A DNA stretch of 64,000 nt from assembly GCF_947242115.1 (NCBI RefSeq), contig NC_074719.1, positions 46,052,884-46,116,883 on the forward strand, given 5' to 3'. The first letter of the stretch is position 1. Each line of letters starts with the position of its first letter. This document shows positions 47,055 to 60,400 of the stretch, piece after piece. A program made the translations under genes and the position numbers. The DNA is from Biomphalaria glabrata (lineage: Eukaryota; Mollusca; Gastropoda; Planorbidae). Below the pieces are notes generated by a model. The model did no database searches and had not been told where the DNA came from. It worked only from the letters and a program-made list of their open reading frames with translations.

Positions 47055-49232
47055 AGGCTAGAGTATTCTACCAGACCTGTGTGGGAATCTACAGTATTCA
47101 CCAAACTTATGTGGGAGCCTAAAGTATTCTAAAAGACCTGTGTGGGAACCTACAGTATTCTGTCAGACCTGTGTGGGAACCTACAGTATTCTGCCAGACC
47201 TGTGTGGGAACCTAGAGTATTCTGCCAGACCTGTGTGGGAACCAACAGTATTTTACCAGACCTGTGTGGGAACCTACAGTGTTCTACCAGACCTGTGTGG
47301 GAACCTACAGTATTCTGCCAGACCTTTGTGGGAACCTAGAGTATTCTGCCAGACCTGTGTGGGAACCTACAGTATTCTGCCAGACCTGTGTGGGAACCTA
47401 CAGTATTCTGCCAGACCTGTGTGGGAACCTACAGTATTCTGCCAGACCTGTGTGGGAACCTACAGTATTCTGCCAGACCTGTGTGGGAACCTACCGTATT
47501 CTGCCAGACCTGTGTGGGAACCTACAGTATTCTGCCAGACCTGTGTGGGAACCTACAGTATTCTGCCAGACCTTTGTGGGAACCTAGAGTATTCTGCCAG
47601 ACCTGTGTGGGAACCTACAGTATTCTGCCAGACCTGTGTGGGAACCTACAGTATTCTGCCAGACCTGTGTGGGAACCTACAGTATTCTGCCAGACCTGTG
47701 TGGGAACCTACCGTATTCTGCCAGACCTGTGTGGGAACCTACAGTATTCTGCCAGACCTGTGTGGGAACCTACAGTATTCTGCCAGACCTTTGTGGGAAC
47801 CTAGAGTATTCTGCCAGACCTGTGTGGGAACCTACAGTATTCTGCCAGACCTGTGTGGGAACCTACAGTATTCTGCCAGACCTGTGTGGGAACCTACAGT
47901 ATTCTGCCAGACCTGTGTGGGAACCTACAGTATTCTGCCAGACCTGTGTGGGAACCTACAGTATTCTGCCAGACCTGTGTGGGAACCTACCGTATTCTGC
48001 CAGACCTGTGTGGGAACCAACAGTATTTTACCAGACCTGTGTGGGAACCTACAGTATTCTGCCAGACCTGTGTGGGAACCTACAGTATTCTGCCAGACCT
48101 GTGTGGGAACCTAGAGTATTCTGCCAGACCTGTGTGGGAACCTACAGTATTCTGACAGACCTGTGTGGGAACCTACAGTATTCTGCCAGACCTGTGTGGG
48201 AACCTAGAGTATTCTGCCAGACCTGTGTGGGAACCTACAGTATTCTGACAGACCTGTGTGGGAACCTACAGTATTCTGACAGACCTGTGTGGGAACCAAC
48301 AGTATTTTACCAGACCTGTGTGGGAACCTACAGTATTCTGCCAGACCTGTGTGGGAACCTAGAGTATTCTGCCAGACCTGTGTGGGAACCTACAGTATTC
48401 TGCCAGACCTGTGTGGGAACCTACAGTATTCTGCCAGACCTGTGTGGGAACCTAGAGTATTCTGCCAGACCTGTGTGGGAACCTACAGTATTCTGCCAGA
48501 CCTGTGTGGGAACCTACCGTATTCTGCCAGACCTGTGTGGGAACCAACAGTATTTTACCAGACCTGTGTGGGAACCTACAGTATTCTGCCAGACCTGTGT
48601 GGGAACCTAGAGTATTCTGCCAGACCTGTGTGGGAACCTAGAGTATTCTGCCAGACCTGTGTGGGAACCTAGAGTATTCTGCCAGACCTGTGTGGGAACC
48701 TAGAGTATTCTGCCAGACCTGTGTGGGAACCTACAGTATTCTGCCAGACCTGTGTGGGAACCTAGAGTATTCTGCCAGACCTGTGTGGGAACCTAGAGTA
48801 TTCTGCCAGACCTGTGTGGGAACCTAGAGTATTCTGCCAGACCTGTGTGGGAACCTAGAGTATTCTGCCAGACCTGTGTGGGAACCTAGAGTATTCTGCC
48901 AGACCTGTGTGGGAACCTAGAGTATTCTGCCAGACCTGTGTGGGAACCTACAGTATTCTGCCAGACCTGTGTGGGAACCTACAGTATTCTGACAGACCTG
49001 TGTGGGAACCTAGAGTATTCTGCCAGACCTGTGTGGGAACCTAGAGTATTCTGCCAGACCTGTGTGGGAACCTAGAGTATTCTGCCAGACCTGTGTGGGA
49101 ACCTACAGTATTCTGCCAGACCTGTGTGGGAACCTAGAGTATTCTGCCAGACCTGTGTGGGAACCTACAGTATTCTGCCAGACCTGTGTGGGAACCTACA
49201 GTATTCTGCCATACCTGTGTGGGAACCTACAG
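47055..49232. repeat. 31-bp minisatellite, about 70 copies
   Basis: Units of GTGGGAACCTACAGTATTCT plus GCCAGACCTGT. CTAGAG, CTACCG and CAACAGTATTTTA variants recur in 7-8-unit blocks. All three plus frames are open because the unit lacks stops; the repeated W-E-P-T-V-F-C-Q-T-C-V-G-T frames are artefacts. Confidence 0.97.
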
Positions 49233-49727
49233 GAATAAATTGTAGAAAAAGGCTCTAATGATTTTTTTAGAAATTTGTCAACTTGTATATATCTTTGGAG
49301 ACCTCATTCACCAAAACTAACGTTCACGTGATAATATTGATAAGACAACAAAAAACTGTCACGTGATAACCATTATTTATTACAATTAGATCGTAATTTG
49401 TATAGAAGAAATAGAGAAGCAGGTGACTCAATGTTGTTTATTTACTAATTGTGAAAGAGGTCCACTGATGACCCTTTTTTATTTATAAACATTTTTATTT
49501 ATAAAAAGACTTTCTTTTGAAAATACTTTTGTTCTTTATCTTTATCTTGAACAGCCATGCGAGCGGGTATTCCCGTTGTCTTCATTGAAGAGTGAAAGAA
49601 ACAGACGTACTGGAACATTTGGAGCACCGCCTTCAAAGTTGAATCTAAAGTTCTATCATTAGAGTAGATTTATACATTGGCTTAGCTAGGATTTTTTTCA
49701 GGTGGGGGGATTATCTATTCATTGTTT
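49233..49727. other. Spacer, no gene seen
   Basis: AT-rich single-copy-looking sequence between two arrays. Confidence 0.5.
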
Positions 49728-50495
49728 GGTATTAACTATTCAATATTTGGTATTAACTATTCAATATTTGGTATTATCTATTCAATGTTTGGTATTAACT
49801 ATTCAATGTTTGGTATTATCTATTCAATGTTTGGTATTATCTATTCAATGTTTGGTATTATCTATTCAATGTTTGGTATTAACTAGTCAATGTTTGGTAT
49901 TATCTATTCAATGTTTGGTATTAACTAGTCAATGTTTGGTATTAACTATTCAATGTTTGGTATTAACTATTCAATGTTTAGTATTATCTATTCAATGTTT
50001 GGTATTAACTATTCAATGTTTGGTATTATCTATTCAATGTTTGGTATTAACTAGTCAATGTTTGGTATTATCTATTCAATGTTTGGTATTAACTAGTCAA
50101 TGTTTGGTATTAACTAGTCAATGTTTGGTATTAACTAGTCAATGTTTGGTATTAACTAGTCAATGTTTGGTATTATCTATTCAATGTTTGGTATTAACTA
50201 TTCAATGTTTGGTATTATCTATTCAATGTTTGGAATTAACTAGTCAATGTTTGGTATTAACTAGTCAATGTTTGGTATTATCTATTCAATGTTTGGTATT
50301 ATCTATTCAATGTTTGGTATTAACTATTCAATGTTTGGTATTATCTATTCAATGTTTGGTATTAACTAGTCAATGTTTGGTATTATCTATTCAATGTTTG
50401 GTATTAACTATTCAATGTTTGGTATTATCTATTCAATGTTTGGTATTAACTAGTCAATGTTTGGTATTATCTATTCAATGTTTTGTTTTAACTAG
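49728..50495. repeat. 21-bp minisatellite, about 37 copies
   Basis: Units TTTGGTATTAACTATTCAAT plus G, with TTATCTATTC and TTAACTAGTC variants in no simple order. Confidence 0.95.
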
Positions 50496-50640
50496 TCAAT
50501 GTTCATTGTTCAGAGTCAATGTTCAGAGTCAATGTTCAGAGTCAATGTTCAAAGTCAATGCTCAGAGTCAATGTTCAGAGTCAATGTTCAGAGTCAATGT
50601 TCAAAGTCAATGCTCAGAGTCAATGTTCAGAGTCAATACT
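50496..50640. repeat. 13-bp minisatellite (TTCAGAGTCAATG), about 11 copies
   Basis: Directly abuts the 21-bp array; unit differs from the 18745 array unit (TTCAGAATCAATG) at one base. Confidence 0.93.
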
Positions 50641-50989
50641 TCCAGCCGCTCTAACAATAGTAAGAAAATATAAGCCGCAATGTTAAAAAAAAAAACCTTA
50701 TCCTTGGCGGAGAATTCCGCGCTAATGGCATCCTTTGTCCAACTCTGCTCTGAATAGTTGAACTGAGGATAATTTAACTGGTAAATGTCATGATTTGTTT
50801 AACTGAAAGTTTACTATCTACGAGCCATGGTTTTTGTTGTTGTTATTAGTTTCAGGAAAGTTTTATAAAGCGATTTTTTTAAGGCTTGGACGTCCCTTAA
50901 GAAAGAGGGGTGGGGGGCATTGTGGGGCAGTCCGAAGTGTATGCCACTCGACCAAGCAATATTATGATGGTGTTATGATGGTATTATAA

Positions 50990-51092
50990 TCCACCCATCC
51001 ATTCATCCCAGTGGCGCTACAGCCCATGGAGGACTCTGGCCTGCTTCAACACATCCTTCTATTCCGATCTCTCCTGGGCCTTTCGTCTCCAA
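50990..51092 (-). mobile_element. Short retroposon fragment with 12-bp target duplication
   Basis: 103 bp flanked by ATGGTATTATAA at 50978-50989 and 51093-51104. On the minus strand it ends in a GGAT-rich tail (plus strand CCACCCATCCATTCATCC). Absent from the matching site in copy B (about 21100). Confidence 0.85.
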
Positions 51093-51304
51093 ATGGTATT
51101 ATAATAGTGTAATAGTAAAAATGATGGTTATGGTGAATATCAATACTAGTTGAGTTTGGTGTAGTTGCTGAGGTCTTGACCTGTGCCAACCAGAACGTGA
51201 AACAGAGCACTAAAGAAAACAAAAAAAAAATATTTTTCTTGCCGGTTATATTTCTTTTTATTTTACACTCTAGTCTAGTGCCATACGGATGTGACTAAAC
51301 AAAT

Positions 51305-51990
51305 ACAAGATGTCGTTGGTATTGGTTGTGTTAGCGTTGGTATTGGTTGTGTTAGCGTTGGTATTGGTTGTGTTCGCGTTGGTATTGGTTGTGTTAGCGT
51401 TGGTATTGGTTGTGTTAGCGTTGGTATTGGTTGTGTTAGCGTTGGTATTGGTTGTGTTAGCGTTGGTACTGGTTGTGTTAGCGTTGGTATTGGTTGTGTT
51501 AGCGTTGGTACTGGTTGTGTTAGCGTTGGTACTGGTTGTGTTAGCGTTGGTATTGGTTGTGTTAGCGTTGGTATTGGTTGTGTTAGCGTTGGTACTGGTT
51601 GTGTTAGCGTTGGTATTGGTTGTGTAAGCGTTGGTATTGGTTGTGTTAGCGTTGGTATTGGTTGTGTTAGCGTTGGTACTGGTTGTGTTAGCGTTGGTAT
51701 TGGTTGTGTTAGCGTTGGTATTGGTTGTGTTAGCGTTGGTATTGGTTGTGTTAGCGTTGGTATTGGTTGTGTTAGCGTTGGTAATGGTTGTGTTAGCGTT
51801 GGTATTGGTTGTGTTAGCGTTGGTATTGGTTGTGTTAGCGTTGGTATTGGTTGTCTTAGCGTTGACATTGGTTGTCTTAGCGTTGACATTGGTTGTGTTA
51901 GCGTTGGTATTGGTTGTGTTAGCGTTGGTATTGGTTGTGTTAGCGTTGGTATTGGTTGTCTTAGCGTTGACATCGGTTGTGTTAGCGTTG
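51305..51990. repeat. 21-bp minisatellite (VGIGCVS frame), about 33 copies
   Basis: Units GTTGGTATTGGTTGTGTTAG plus C. Copy B has at the same place (21320-21340) a single related unit. Frames on both strands are artefacts. Confidence 0.95.
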
Positions 51991-52099
51991 GTATCGAATC
52001 GATTTGCCCTAGTATTGGGTGAATTCGCGGTAGCATTGTTTAAATTTTGCGCTGGTCTGGCGTTTTTTTTCGCTGTTACTGTGCGAGCTTGAGCCTTCT

Positions 52100-52107
52100 T
52101 GTTAGTT

Positions 52108-52143
<36 letters not shown>
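52100..52143. repeat. (GT)n microsatellite
   Basis: About 20 GT dinucleotides; the 2-kb LTR begins at its right end. Confidence 0.97.
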
Positions 52144-52146
<3 letters not shown>

Positions 52147-54132
52147 CGAAATACGTCCTCTCAATACTGAACTGACCAGTGCGGAACTACGCCCCCCCCC
52201 TCTTAACCACTTGTTTAGCACCGTACAGTCCCCCTCTCAACACTAAACTGACCAGTGTAGAACACAAATATCCTATTACACCAAGGTTAGATCCAACCAC
52301 CAAATTATAGGCCATAAACATACATCCCAAGTTACGCCCCAAATGCCGAAACAAACTCACGCAGCCGTAAAGTCCAGGGACATTAAAATTTGGTGTCCAC
52401 TCCTAACGCCCATGGCTTTTCAAATCATCTCCCGTCCGCTGCGCCATCGAGCGATGGTCCAGCCTGATAATTATTGCATGGTTCCGCTTTCATCCTCCTT
52501 CGTCCCCCCCCCCCCAGGTCGCGGGTTAAAAAAGTCAGGTGAGCGAGCCCCAAATGAAAAGATTGGTCCAATTTAGAAATTCTAAACTCAAAAGACTCGC
52601 TGGCCATTGGATCATCACTACTCTTAACGTACCGCTCGGGAACCTATAAAAGCCGGAGACGAAAGTTTCAGGTTAATGCCATTCTAGATCAGAATCACTG
52701 AGAAGTCAGAAGACTCTCAAGTCAACGATTTATTTGGGAACTTGTGTAAGGCAAAGCGAGTGAGTTTATCATTAATATTTAGTGTGTCTTCGCCTGTAAC
52801 ATTTAGGTTCATGTATCATTACCATGTTAGCACTTGTTTGCTTCCAAATATTATATTTGTAAATCTCTATGAATATGTGTTCCTCATTTACTCGTCAATG
52901 TTGACTGTACTCTCCACGGTGGACATCCATCCTACAACTTAGTTAATCCTTATGTCTATTTATGCATTTGTTATTCATTCATATCCATAATCATCTGGAC
53001 CTACTCACGTCTAGATTATTTCCTTACCTGTGCATATGTACCTGTATACATTATAATTATGCTTGTTTTTTTGCTATGCATATACTGTGCTGTTACCATG
53101 CATCCTTGGGCCCGAGAATTAGTCGCGCGTGTCTACCCCGTTATTTTCGGCCGCTCGGCCTGCATTAGTTATGTGCCCTCTTCTACCCACCCCCCCCCTT
53201 TTTTTTTTGGCACGGTCCTCTGGTCACGAGCAACAGTGGACTTGTTTACTTGTGGGTCAATGAGGTCACAGGGGCTACAACCCTGTAATATGGTCCCCCT
53301 GTTTCCCTCCTCATTTATGCCCCTGCCTTGTACATTTATATATGTAATTTTATTGTTATTATTCTATTATTTGTACAGCAATTATTATTAGAACTAGTAA
53401 AATGTTGTTAACATGTTAGTCTGAGGGAGACGCTCCTCTCAAGAATGCGCCCCTCGCCAACCAACCTGTATGGTTTAATAATTCAGGCTCCTCTCACAGT
53501 CTCATCTCATAGCCTCCTACATCAGGGCTGGAGTGTTTTGGTTGCCTGAAGGTAGACCCCAGCAGCTCTCCACACATTCCCGTTTAGGGTGAGTCACTCA
53601 TCACCCTCGACCAGAACTGAAGGCATTCCAGGCTGAAGTCCCAGGACCGGTCTGCATCTACTACGGGAGTAAGCCCACCGCGTGGCATCCTCATATTCAT
53701 CACACTAGTGCCTGCCTACCCGCAGGGCACCAGCAACTGGCTGCCAGCACAACGGAGCCTCATCTCACCCCACCCCGAAGGAGAATCTTGGATACAGATA
53801 AGTGAGAGACAGCCGAATAAGCAAACCATACACGAGTTCTATGTGCAACACCCCAGTGATGATATTGGCTTATAATTCGTTATATATCACTCTGTACACC
53901 CCCCCTCCCTTACTCATCGATTGTATTTCTTCTAAATTATTCTTTATTAAATATTTGTTCTTCCACAAAATCATTAAGCTTTGCGTTTTGCTTGTGTCTG
54001 TCTATGTGCCTATATAATACCAACAAAATATTTACCACGTTGTGGCTCTAAGACTTTACCCCCTAGGAGTCGCAGGCCATCATCCCCATCGGAAAGTGCA
54101 AACAGACCGATCGGAGGACTTATTCCACCACA
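52144..54132 (+). mobile_element. Candidate ~2-kb solo LTR, target duplication GTGTG
   Basis: Begins TGACGAAATACGTCCTC and ends GGACTTATTCCACCACA, giving imperfect inverted termini, with GTGTG on both sides. A TATA box (CTATAAAAGCC) sits at 52644. Copy B lacks the segment: its sequence passes from TTTTGTGTG to TTTGTGTTTAC at 21470-21488. No coding domain recognised. The orientation follows the TATA box. The GTGTG duplication is weakened by the adjoining (GT)n. Confidence 0.6.
52645..52651 (+). promoter_or_regulatory. TATA box in the large LTR
   Basis: TATAAAA within ACCTATAAAAGCCGGAG, followed by GC-rich sequence, as expected of an LTR promoter. Confidence 0.5.
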
Positions 54133-54370
54133 GTGTGTTTGTGTTTAACTGTGTGCGTTGTGTCTGTTTTGAGCAAGCGTATGTGTGTCTGTGTAGGCTT
54201 GTGTATGCGTTTTTTATGCTTTTCGTAAAAATGTGAATGTATTTATATAAGCTTGTGTGTGTTTATGTAAACTTGTGTCTACGCTATGTATGTGTCTTAG
54301 CGATTGTCTCTGTGTGTGTGTGAATGTTTTTTATACGTGCGCTGCAAACTTTCTCGAGCGAAAAGACAAA

Positions 54371-54467
54371 TTATTTGTTTCTTCCAAGCAGCAAGAAAAA
54401 ATGTTTGGTCATTTGAACTTTGACCTCAGTATCTCTCTTCCCATCAGCACTCAGTAGTGACGTCATT
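54371..54467 (-). CDS. Copy A exon 6, last, with stop
   Basis: 97 nt starting MTSLLSADGKRDTEVKVQ and ending HFFLLLGRNK then TAA. The hydrophobic strand followed by GRNK matches the usual C-terminal beta-strand of this family. Chosen because the acceptor TTTCAG and phase fit exon 5 and the same exon is kept in copy B. Confidence 0.8.
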
Positions 54468-57400
54468 CTGAAATATTACAAAAAATGGGAACACTTTAAA
54501 TCAGCACTAGAAATTTTAAAAAAAATTAGATATAACAGCTTTAATAGAAAGTATGAACATTATATTAAGACATGTAAGCGAACATGAACACAAACATGTC
54601 GGATTCCGCAAGGTTGTCATTGCCGGAAGTGGCAATGAAACTAAGCACTTCTTTGCCTACAAACTGCTTCCGAAAGGCAAGAGTATCAAATAGCCTCTGA
54701 CAACCAGTTCAACTCCTGGCCTTCACGTGTGGCTCAGATATTAGGTCAGGGGGAACTGTTTCCACTAACAGAAGAAGGGGCCAAGGCGCCTAAGCCAGTA
54801 AGCTTCGGCAGCAGGGGCATGTTAGCCATGGTTGAAAAATGTTCGAGATTAATCATAGTCGTTCTACGACTGAAGGAGGCCAACCATGTTTCGGATATTC
54901 CGAGTTGAAAATAACACCTTCATCGACATGAGATGAGGAACCCACCAGTGACCGATCTAGGTGGAGATTGCTTGCTGCTCCGAGCGCCCATTCTGGAAGA
55001 TCTAGCTCTGGAAGTGAGTAGTTTCATTTGCCCACATTAACTACTTTTTTACCGCCTTTGCCATTTCTTGGCATAAACTAGAGCTAAAAATACAACGTGT
55101 AATCATTAAAATGTTTGACTGCCAACGAACTTTGAGCGTATCTCCTCCAGAACGGTGGTGCCAGGATGATCTTGGTAGTACAAGTTGGTGGCATGGATGG
55201 ATTGGATGCAGCCTACAAACTGATCAATGCTCATCTCTTCTCTCATTGGGATATCAAACCTGTGGGCAGTGACAATAATATTCACTCTTTTAACTTGTCA
55301 GTTTGATATGATAATAATATTGGCGTGTCAGTTTAAAGACAAAGTAAAAACTGTTAAATGTTCCATAGTGTAAAGGATATTGACGGAAAATTTAAATTTA
55401 CCTTCGTATGTTATTAAATGGAAACTCTATTGACTGATATTTCTCCATGGCAAGCATTGGCCTTGATGTATAGTAGTCTTTGAATAGTGCGAAAGCCTGA
55501 AGGGAAAAAAAAAATAAAATCGTTTCGATTCTAGGTTTCTATGTTTCTTTGCTTCCATATTTCTATGTTTCTATGCTTCCATAATATTATTTCCATGTTT
55601 CAATGTTTCTATTCTTCCGTGTTTCTATGATTCCATATTTCTATGTTTCTATATTTCTATCCTTCTATGTTTCTAGGTTTTTATGGTTCCATATTTCTAG
55701 GTTTCTATATTTCTATCCTTCTATGTTTCTATGCTTCTAGGCCTGTAAACTCTCTACACAATTTCAACCCTGTATATGTCTGAGAAGACTAGCAGACAGG
55801 TGTGGCCAAGCTATGGAGCATGAGCCAAAAGTGCGCATCATACCCCAAAGATTGAACGATAAGCAAGCCTGCTCGTAACTATATAGTAAAACTGAATTCT
55901 AGAGAAAAAGAGTTTAACCTTGAGCAGAAGACAGCATTTACAATGAAACAGTATTGACTAGAAGATAGCATGGACAAGAAAAGGAGACACCATTGACTAG
56001 GAGACAGCATTTAACAGGAGACACCATTGACTAGGAGACACCATTGACTAGGAGACAGCATTGACTAGAAGACAGCTTTGACTAGGAGACACCATTGATT
56101 AGGAGACAGCATTGACTAGAAGACAGAATTTAACAGGAGACACCATTGACTAGGAGACACCATTGACTAGGAGACACCATTGACTAGAAGACAGCATTTA
56201 ACAGGAGACACCATTTCCTAGGAGACACCATTTCCTAGGAGACAGCCATGACTAGAAGACAGCATTTAACAGGAGACACCATTGAATAGGTTACGCAATT
56301 GAATAGGAGACACCATTGAATAGGAGACAGCATTGACTAGAAGACAGCATATTCAATGCCTGGCATATATGTACTATTGAATTATTTTTTTTAATAAAGA
56401 TGGTTAGAATGAAATACGAAATTTCAGGAAACACAACGTGCTGCACTACAATTTGACACTATCAACAAAGACAAAGTCTTCATGAGATTTACAGACGAAA
56501 CAGCGCAAACAGCGTTGATTGTCTCCGAGAGAAAAAGACGAAAACATACATTTGCCAAATAAGGAAATATGCCAAACTATGCCAGCAAGCTGATAAGTGA
56601 AGGCCACGTGGGAAAAGCCCAACGTAAAAAAAAACAAAAAATAACAATGTTGGCAGACACTAGCGCTCATTCTATAAATTGGCAAGTGATTATGGTACAC
56701 TGGCGGATCCAGTGGGGGGAAGGGGTAGGGGCGATCGCCGCCCCTACTAGGATGAATAATATGCTGTAGATGTCAGGAGAATGTGTTTCTGCCATGAAAA
56801 ATGCAAGAAAATGCTTGGCGTCGGGGCGAACCACTGGGGGGATGGGGGCTTGCAGCGTTCCCCAAGCCCCCCTAACTGTAAAGTGAAAGGCCACCAACAT
56901 GACTGCTGAGAAACCCTGTTTTTATACTCTCTCTCACACACACACATATATAAATATACAAACTGCTTCCTAATGGCAAGAGTCTCAAATAGCCTCTGAC
57001 AACCAGTCCAACTCCTGGCCTTCACGTGTGGCTCAGTTATTAAGTCCGGTGGAACTGTTTCCACTAACAGAAGAAGGGGCCAAAGCGCCTAAACCAGTAA
57101 GCTTCGGCATGAGGGCATGTTAGCCATATATATATATATATATATATGCTGTTTATATGCGCACATACAAATGGTTAGGTCTTACTGGGCCTTAGGATTG
57201 GGGTTTGGAAAAAAATCGCACCCCCCACTCAAAATTTCTGGGTCCGCTAGTGTTATGGTATAATGATAAATTATCATACTTAGTAATTCAGTCAGTACGA
57301 TTGAACTCAGCTGACCTGGTTTGCGGCTAGGTCTTTCGATTATTTCAAAAAGACCTTTCTAGTCATCTCTCAAATTTCATCTCTTTAATTTAGACCTTTC

Positions 57401-60400
57401 CTTGGAAATATTGTTTATGGCGACCATGGATTTATTTACAAAGGTCAAGGTATTGACTAAACATTTGCGCATTAATAAGAAAGTACCTTTTTTTTTCTGG
57501 TTGACCTACTTTGTTTAAAACTTGCCCAGCTGGCTCAATGTGCAGTCAGGCGTGGTGTACTTTTAAAAAGCCGCCATCTTTAATAGATCGAACCACAAAG
57601 ACGTGACGAGCCCAGTACAAATGGGGCACGACATGGCCCAAAATGTTCCGATGGGCCAAAATATCAAAATCAAACTAAATTAGGAGAAATGTTGACACCG
57701 CATCGACATTATAAGCTAGAAAAGTATAAATTAGATTCGTCAGCTGATCAAACAAGTCCTGTCAGCACACATCACTTGATGCATGAGGTATATGGGATAT
57801 ATCTGACGTATATGGCAGAGGAATGTCAAGAGGATGGCTGCCTGGTCGTGCGGTTTGCGCGCTGGACTGTCGTTTTGATTTATCGATGGTCCCGGGTTCA
57901 AACCCATCCCGCTCCCATCCCCCGTTGTCCTGCGGGAGGTCTGGACTAGGAAGTAAACTATCTTCAACTCTGGAAATATGGAAAACATTTTTTACAAAGC
58001 CTGGATGGATATAATACATTTTTTATGCAGAGATATTACTTTTTTTTTTTTACCAAGCAATGACTTGGTTAGATATCGTTGACTTGATTCGATGCCACTC
58101 GTTATAGAATGCCTGACGTCACAACCTGTGGGAAGTGAAGACCAATAGATCGTTTCCAAGTCGTACAGACCTGATACTTGGCAACGATCTATGGGCCTCC
58201 ACTGCCAACAGGTTGCGACGTCGTTGCAAGACAGTGTTCAGGCCTTCTAATTGGTAATTGGTTTCGCCTAATTCTATCAAGACATCGACCTAGCTACCGC
58301 CCATAAAAAAAAGAAATTTAGAAAAAATTCTATGCAAATTTCTAAAACCCAATAATTGTTCGCTACAACCAATACAGTTTATAAATATAAATGAACTAGC
58401 TGGTTCTACTCCTTCAATACCTGTCTGTAATATTTGTTAGCTTCGGCATCATCCAACTGGTCCATCAGCCAGGTGTAGGCTGCAAAAGTTCCTCCAGGCT
58501 TCAATACACGTTTGGCTTCCAGTAAAAACCTGTTTCAGAAAAGTTTGAAAAAATATTAATTGTACAACTAGAATCATAATACCAAAAACATTTTACAATA
58601 ACAATTGTGTTCTTAATTGCCCTGTTGTGTTTTCATTATAGTGCCAGAGACGAGTAGGTTAGAGTCCTGAGTTCAAATCGCGATGATCCTTTTCATTTTC
58701 TGTAAAAGATTGGTCAATGTCTTGGCCATTGGACACCCTGGTTAACTAAAGGCCATGTGAACACGTGATTTTCACTTTATTTTTAGTTCCCTTTTCAGAC
58801 CTTGCGATCTATGGGGCAGATGACCTTTGGTCAAAGGTTAACGAGGGTGTCATGTGGCCAGCACAACGACCAACCTCCTTTCCTTTCCCAAAATTAAGTC
58901 AGGTACCCATTAGAGCTGGTTGGACTTAGACGCGCCTTAAAAATCCCGAATTTCAAAATCCCAGTCTTCACCAAGATTCGAGCCCAGGACCCCAGATTCG
59001 GAAGCCTATCGCCTAACCACTCTGTTTGTCTCATTGCCCAGATGTTCGCAAATAGCTGCCAGGTCAAATCATGTAAAAAAAAAAAATAAACAAAATGGAA
59101 ATTTATTTTTAATGAAAAACTTCAAATGTAGACCAAATTTGTTTTACAACATTCAGAGATCCAAGTGTCTTCTCTGACATAAACCATCTAAAGCCAATAA
59201 ATTTGACATAATATCTAACAGTTTGCTCAAACTCGTATTTGAAAATAAACAACCATGTCTTTTATCTGGCTTGACCTCTGACCTCGTTCAGGCAAACGCC
59301 TACATTATGCCAAGCGTTTGCTATACTAGATCAGCATTCCGATGAGAACTTATAAATCTAATTTATTAATGCGTCACATGATAATGCACAAACTCCATCG
59401 AGTTTTTTTTTTTTATTTATTTATTTACAATGACAGTGACGTCTGCTGACACACGATCTATATATATATCATTACAAAGGGCTTAGTAGGTGAGACAACT
59501 CTGTTATTATTTTCTACTAAATGCTACCCTTAGTAGTCTGCTCCTCGTTCACTTTTTAACTTTTGTATTGATTCTACAGTGCCACAGAAGGCTTCGAATA
59601 TTATTAGAACCTTTTCAAATATGTTAGTATTAGTTTAGCAATAGTTTCGTATTCTGCACGCCGGATACACTAAATGGCTTGCTATTTATGGATGTTGATT
59701 TAGGCAACCCATTCTCTAATGGCACTAGAGAAGAAGGAGCATTTATATGAATTTGTCCCAGCAACTGAAATAAGGAAAATACCCGTATCTTTGTGTCTTT
59801 CTGAGTATTTTATAAGGATATGTTTTTGTATTTAAAAGTTATGCTTTAGTGCGTTATGAGTTGTAGATTATAGCTAAATTTATTTCTTAGTCTTCTGTCC
59901 GGAAGTGCCTCTCAATTTAGTCATTTAATTGATGGTGTTACTCTAGAGACAGATAGTACAAAGTGAGTATTCATTTGTTGTGAATCTTAAGGCTCTATTT
60001 TGCTTCTGTTCTTAGTTTCTTTCAGCTTTTTTGTTTAATTTAAGGTTTTTTTCCAGAAGACGTATTAACCTTATTAATCTATTAATTATTATTCTAATGA
60101 GGAATGAAATAACAAGCTCAGTCAGCATTTCAGTCACCACTTTAGTCACCAGTTTAGTCACCAGTTCAGTCACCAGTTCAGTCACCGCTTCAGTCACCCG
60201 TTCAAACACCAGTTCTGTCACCAGTCTATTCATCTGCTAAGTCACCAGTTCAGTCCCCTGTTCATTTACCTGTTTAGTCACCAGTTTAGTCACCAGTTTA
60301 GTCACCAGTCTATTCATCTGCTCAGTCACCAAATCAGTCACCAGTTCAGTCACCAGTTCAGTCACCAGTCTATTCATCTGCTCAGTCACCTGTTTAGTCA

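Noticed and set aside
47140-48672. Cysteine-rich WEPTVFCQTCVGT repeat proteins
   Set aside because: The 31-bp array lacks stops in all three plus frames; no conserved flanking exon or start context.
47055-49232. CRISPR-like direct repeat array
   Set aside because: Units are head-to-tail without unique spacers and the DNA is clearly eukaryotic.
51275-52092. VGIGCVS, LVVLALV and TQPIPTL repeat proteins
   Set aside because: Translations of a 21-bp array on both strands; copy B has no such frame at the paralogous site.
57833-57990. tRNA gene
   Set aside because: A and B boxes are present but no cloverleaf with paired acceptor stem; the body continues as a SINE found several times in the window.
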